Shown here one piece after another: positions 61,072-64,000 of a stretch of 64,000 nt of DNA. The notes under the pieces are model-generated. The model did no database searches. It was not told the origin of the DNA and worked only from the letters and a program-made list of their open reading frames with translations. A program made the position numbers and the translations under genes. The stretch's first letter is position 1. Each line of letters begins with the position of its first letter. Source of the stretch: Brugia malayi (Eukaryota > Nematoda > Chromadorea > Rhabditida > Onchocercidae); NCBI RefSeq assembly GCF_000002995.4, contig NW_025062475.1:12246687-12310686 (forward strand), in the 5' to 3' direction.

Positions 61072-63586
61072 CACAATCAAAACTTTTTCTTTTCCATTAT
61101 TTTATACAAATTTTAACAATAAATTGGAATTATTTTGTCGCTTAAATATTTTTTTTGGGGGTGCGCATGTTACGCACCCATTGGAAATGCGTGACGAAAT
61201 TCGATCATGCTGTTTACGAATTATCAAATTCCTACGAAAGGTATCTTTTCAAATTTTTAATTTGCTAAATTCAATTTAAATTATATCACGCAAAGAAATA
61301 ATTAGCATTATTTTTAATTTCTATTTATTTATAATATCAAAATTTAAGTTTTGAATGAAATAACACATTACATATTATCTTCAATAATGCGATAGATTTA
61401 ATTTAATTTAACTTTTTTTTTTTTTTGTTAACGAATTGAAGATAAGAAATAAGAATGATTTAATGGTGAATAAATTATAGTAAAATAATTCTTTTTTCGA
61501 ATTGTAAATTTACAGCAAAATTTTTTAGTTGATATTAAGAATCAGTAAAATAAATGAGAATGAATTTTTGATTCATTTTTTAAAGGTTTATAAAATATTT
61601 TTGTTATTGCATCAAAGATTGTTATTTTAGTTTCCATTTCCATTCGTATATCCAATCTAAACTAATTTTTTTTTTTTTTTTTGCTTTATTAAATTCAAAA
61701 TTGACAAGATTATATGAAGAAAATAATTTCTTAGGTCTTTGCTTCAAACAAACAAAAAAAAAAAACGAAACTGAATTTATTAATTTCTTATAGTTTATTG
61801 GATTTACCATTTCGCATATTGGATTGTGCGCATTAGTCGCTGCATACGCTGTTCTCGGAGCATTTATGTTTCGTGAAATTGAATATCCGGAAGAATTGAA
61901 ATTTCAGGGACATATAGAAAATGATACATGGACGGCAAGTTTGTTGAAATATTTGTTAAATTCCTATTTTAATTTTGTTTATCTTTTTCATAATTGAAAA
62001 TGGACTTTCTGAATTTTGAATTACTTATCCAAAAAGTTGTAAATGTATGAATCGTAATAATTTGATTATAAGTTAAATCTTTTTTCTGAGACTAAAATTG
62101 GTATATGATAATTTTAAGGTAATGAAAGGATAAATCATAATTCGTTTTCCGTTGTTTCTAATTTGAAATGGGTGGGAAAAAATTCATTTTTAATTAATTA
62201 ATAATTACTGAAGAAACATTACTTTTTAAAGTAGTTGAAAAAAAAAATGTTACGACATAAATTAAAAAGTGAAGTTTTAAATCTTTTGAACTTATCGGAC
62301 AATCTTCCCAAAAATTGTAACTTTAAATAATCAACAAATTTCCTATTTTCATAACTTTCATATTTAGTAAATCAGCTATTCAATAATTTGTTGAAGAATT
62401 ATATTCAAAAATTCTTCCTTAGATTTTACTCCTTTTCAGCCATAAATCAATTTAAATCTCCCTCAGAGACAATTTGCGCATTTATTTTCTTTTTTATCTT
62501 TAAAAAAAAAAAAAAAGATTTTTTTTTATTCTGTTGAAAACAATTGCTAATGATAGTAAAACTTCGTCGCTAACTTTTCATCTCATATAATGAAATTTGT
62601 TCCATCGTTAATTTCATACAATTTTATAAATTCCCAAAAATAAAAAGCTTAACATAGGTTATTACATTTTATAAAAATTGTCTCAAATTTGTTTTGAAAT
62701 TCTCAAATCTTGTTCAGAGATTTGAAAAAAAAAATATACATATCAAAGAGATCAGCAAATTGCAATAAGCACACAAATTAAAATTTTAATTGTTAGTTCA
62801 TCATCCTTTGCTTTTTTTTTTTTTTTTTTTAAATTTATAATATCAAATAATCAACTATCTAATTTAATTTCTTTCTTTTGAATCAAATAAAACTTTGAAA
62901 GATTTTCTCAAAAGCTTTCATAATTAATCGAACTTTCTTTTTCACAATTTCCTTTTTTTTTTCTATGCTTTAAGGCTATTTTGTGTTGTAAATGCAATAA
63001 AACTGAGAGTTAAATTTAATTCTGACCAATTGCATAATTAAATTACATTTGTCAAAATTTTTTGCTAATATTATTTTGTTTTAAATTTAGTTAAAATGAA
63101 TAAAACTTTTGCAATTTTATCCAATTTTAGATTAATTTCTTTAAAATATATTCAATCATTACTTCTCAATAATTTTATTAAAACTTTTATTTGTTTATTA
63201 AGTTTTTTTTTTTTTATTTTATAAGAATAAATTTAATCGTGATTTTATCTTCATCTTAACATTATTCTTTTCATTTCAGGTAGTAAACGAACTGTACAGG
63301 TTTATCGATTCAAGTGATGTGATCGAAGAAGCGGAAGTGAAAAACAAAGCACATCAGTTGCTCAAAGTTTTTGAATTACAACTTGTTAATGCTATCAATT
63401 TTGAAGGTTACAAATTTTAAACAATTAAATTTTCTCTCAAAATAATATGAAATTTTTGAAATTAATTACTTATTGAATTATTAGCTTAATTTTAAGGTTA
63501 TGATGATAAAGATGTGATAACACCAAATTATCAATGGACATTTTCTGGTGCTTTATTATTTTCAATAACTGTTTTCACAACTATCG
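61072..63586 (+). CDS. TWK-type two-pore-domain (K2P) potassium channel, 5' part, runs off the window
   Basis: A background (leak) K+ channel subunit of the plasma membrane. Recognisable exons are about 61072-61240 (start uncertain; first good ATG 61187, [18 protein letters not shown]), 61794-61934 or 61938, 63280 or 63284-63406, and 63497-63586. TM1 is [19 protein letters not shown]. An extracellular cap follows with NDTW (a sequon) and [20 protein letters not shown]. Then comes the first pore region [20 protein letters not shown], the start of the TTIGYG selectivity filter, split at the exon border exactly before YG. TM2, the second pore and the C-terminus lie beyond position 64000. The true N-terminus may come from an unseen upstream exon, because the frame of the first exon is open back to the TTTTTTTAG at 61071. 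Confidence 0.88.
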
Positions 63587-64000
63587 GTAAGTTTTTTTTT
63601 TTTTTCATTTATAATTAAATATTTTATTGTAATTTCATTTCTGTCACTACATCAATTAATCATTAAAAATTTATAAATAATAGTTGCTTGGATAAAAATA
63701 ATTACCAATTAAGGAAATAAATAAGAAATGATCAAATTAATTTTCTATCCAAACTTGATTCGTAAATATTTTTCCAATTTGATGAATAGCCGTAAGTGTA
63801 AGTTAACTGTAAAAATTTATGGAAATTTATTTGAGTTTGAAATAAAACAACTATCAAACTTTACTAGACAAAATTGACATAGGTGACATGGTGACATATT
63901 AGCATTACTTTTGTTTGGTACATTTATTTTTTCTTGAAGCTTAAAAAAAAAAAAAAGGAATTACTATTTTTGAGTTACAAATAAAGTAACAGAATGTTAG
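63587..64000. other. Start of the next K2P intron
   Basis: A/T-rich intron sequence after the donor G|GTAAGT at 63587. I see no acceptor followed by a YG-coding exon before the window ends. Confidence 0.7.

Overview
The window reads as a piece of a nematode nuclear genome. It is very A+T-rich, with countless long A or T runs. The genes are cut into many short exons with compact introns ending in the nematode-type TTTTCAG or TTTTAG acceptor. The gene families also fit: an ERK7/ERK8-type MAP kinase, a family-92 (DUF23) glycosyltransferase, a TWK-type two-pore potassium channel, and secreted Cys-rich proteins of a type seen in worms. I cannot name the species. Almost every real exon is shorter than 60 codons, so the gene models below come from splicing by eye. 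I matched donor and acceptor phases and required the summed CDS to be a multiple of three. No transcript data were used.

Layout. 1-12 kb holds no gene I can support, only A/T-rich DNA with two minisatellites (42 bp near 5.8 kb, 40 bp near 8.6 kb) and a patch of GCCTAG/GGCC-containing repeats near 9.6-9.85 kb. 12.0-17.6 kb (minus) is a complete 9-exon MAPK15 orthologue (522 aa). An orphan coding exon lies upstream of it at 19.6 kb, beside a 29-bp minisatellite. 20-26 kb has no firm gene; it contains a long (AAT)n tract and a perfect GTCACGTGAC palindrome. 26.16-27.07 kb (plus) is a small 3-exon gene for a Lys/Ala/Glu-rich amphipathic protein (70 aa). 27.6-28.05 kb is a compositional island of unknown nature. 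28.75-30.22 kb (minus) is a 3-exon gene for a small secreted four-Cys peptide (61 aa). 32.5-36.2 kb (minus) is a 7-exon gene for a secreted 12-Cys protein with a hydrophobic tail (369 aa), with a triplicated 63-bp element 0.5 kb upstream of its start codon.

About 37-54.4 kb is a gene desert with many GA/TC tracts. 54.48-59.48 kb (plus) is a complete 10-exon GT92 glycosyltransferase (538 aa). 61.07-63.59 kb (plus) is the 5' part of a K2P potassium channel that runs off the right edge after its first selectivity-filter TTIG.

The genes do not form an operon or an obvious pathway. The most notable structural theme is tandem duplication of exon borders inside introns, seen in both the kinase and the glycosyltransferase. 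Others are an ambiguous GC-AG or shifted GT-AG intron in the channel, a frame-breaking cassette exon in the glycosyltransferase, and recurrent GCCTAG palindromes. I found no tRNA, rRNA, spliced-leader RNA, CRISPR array or intact transposon.
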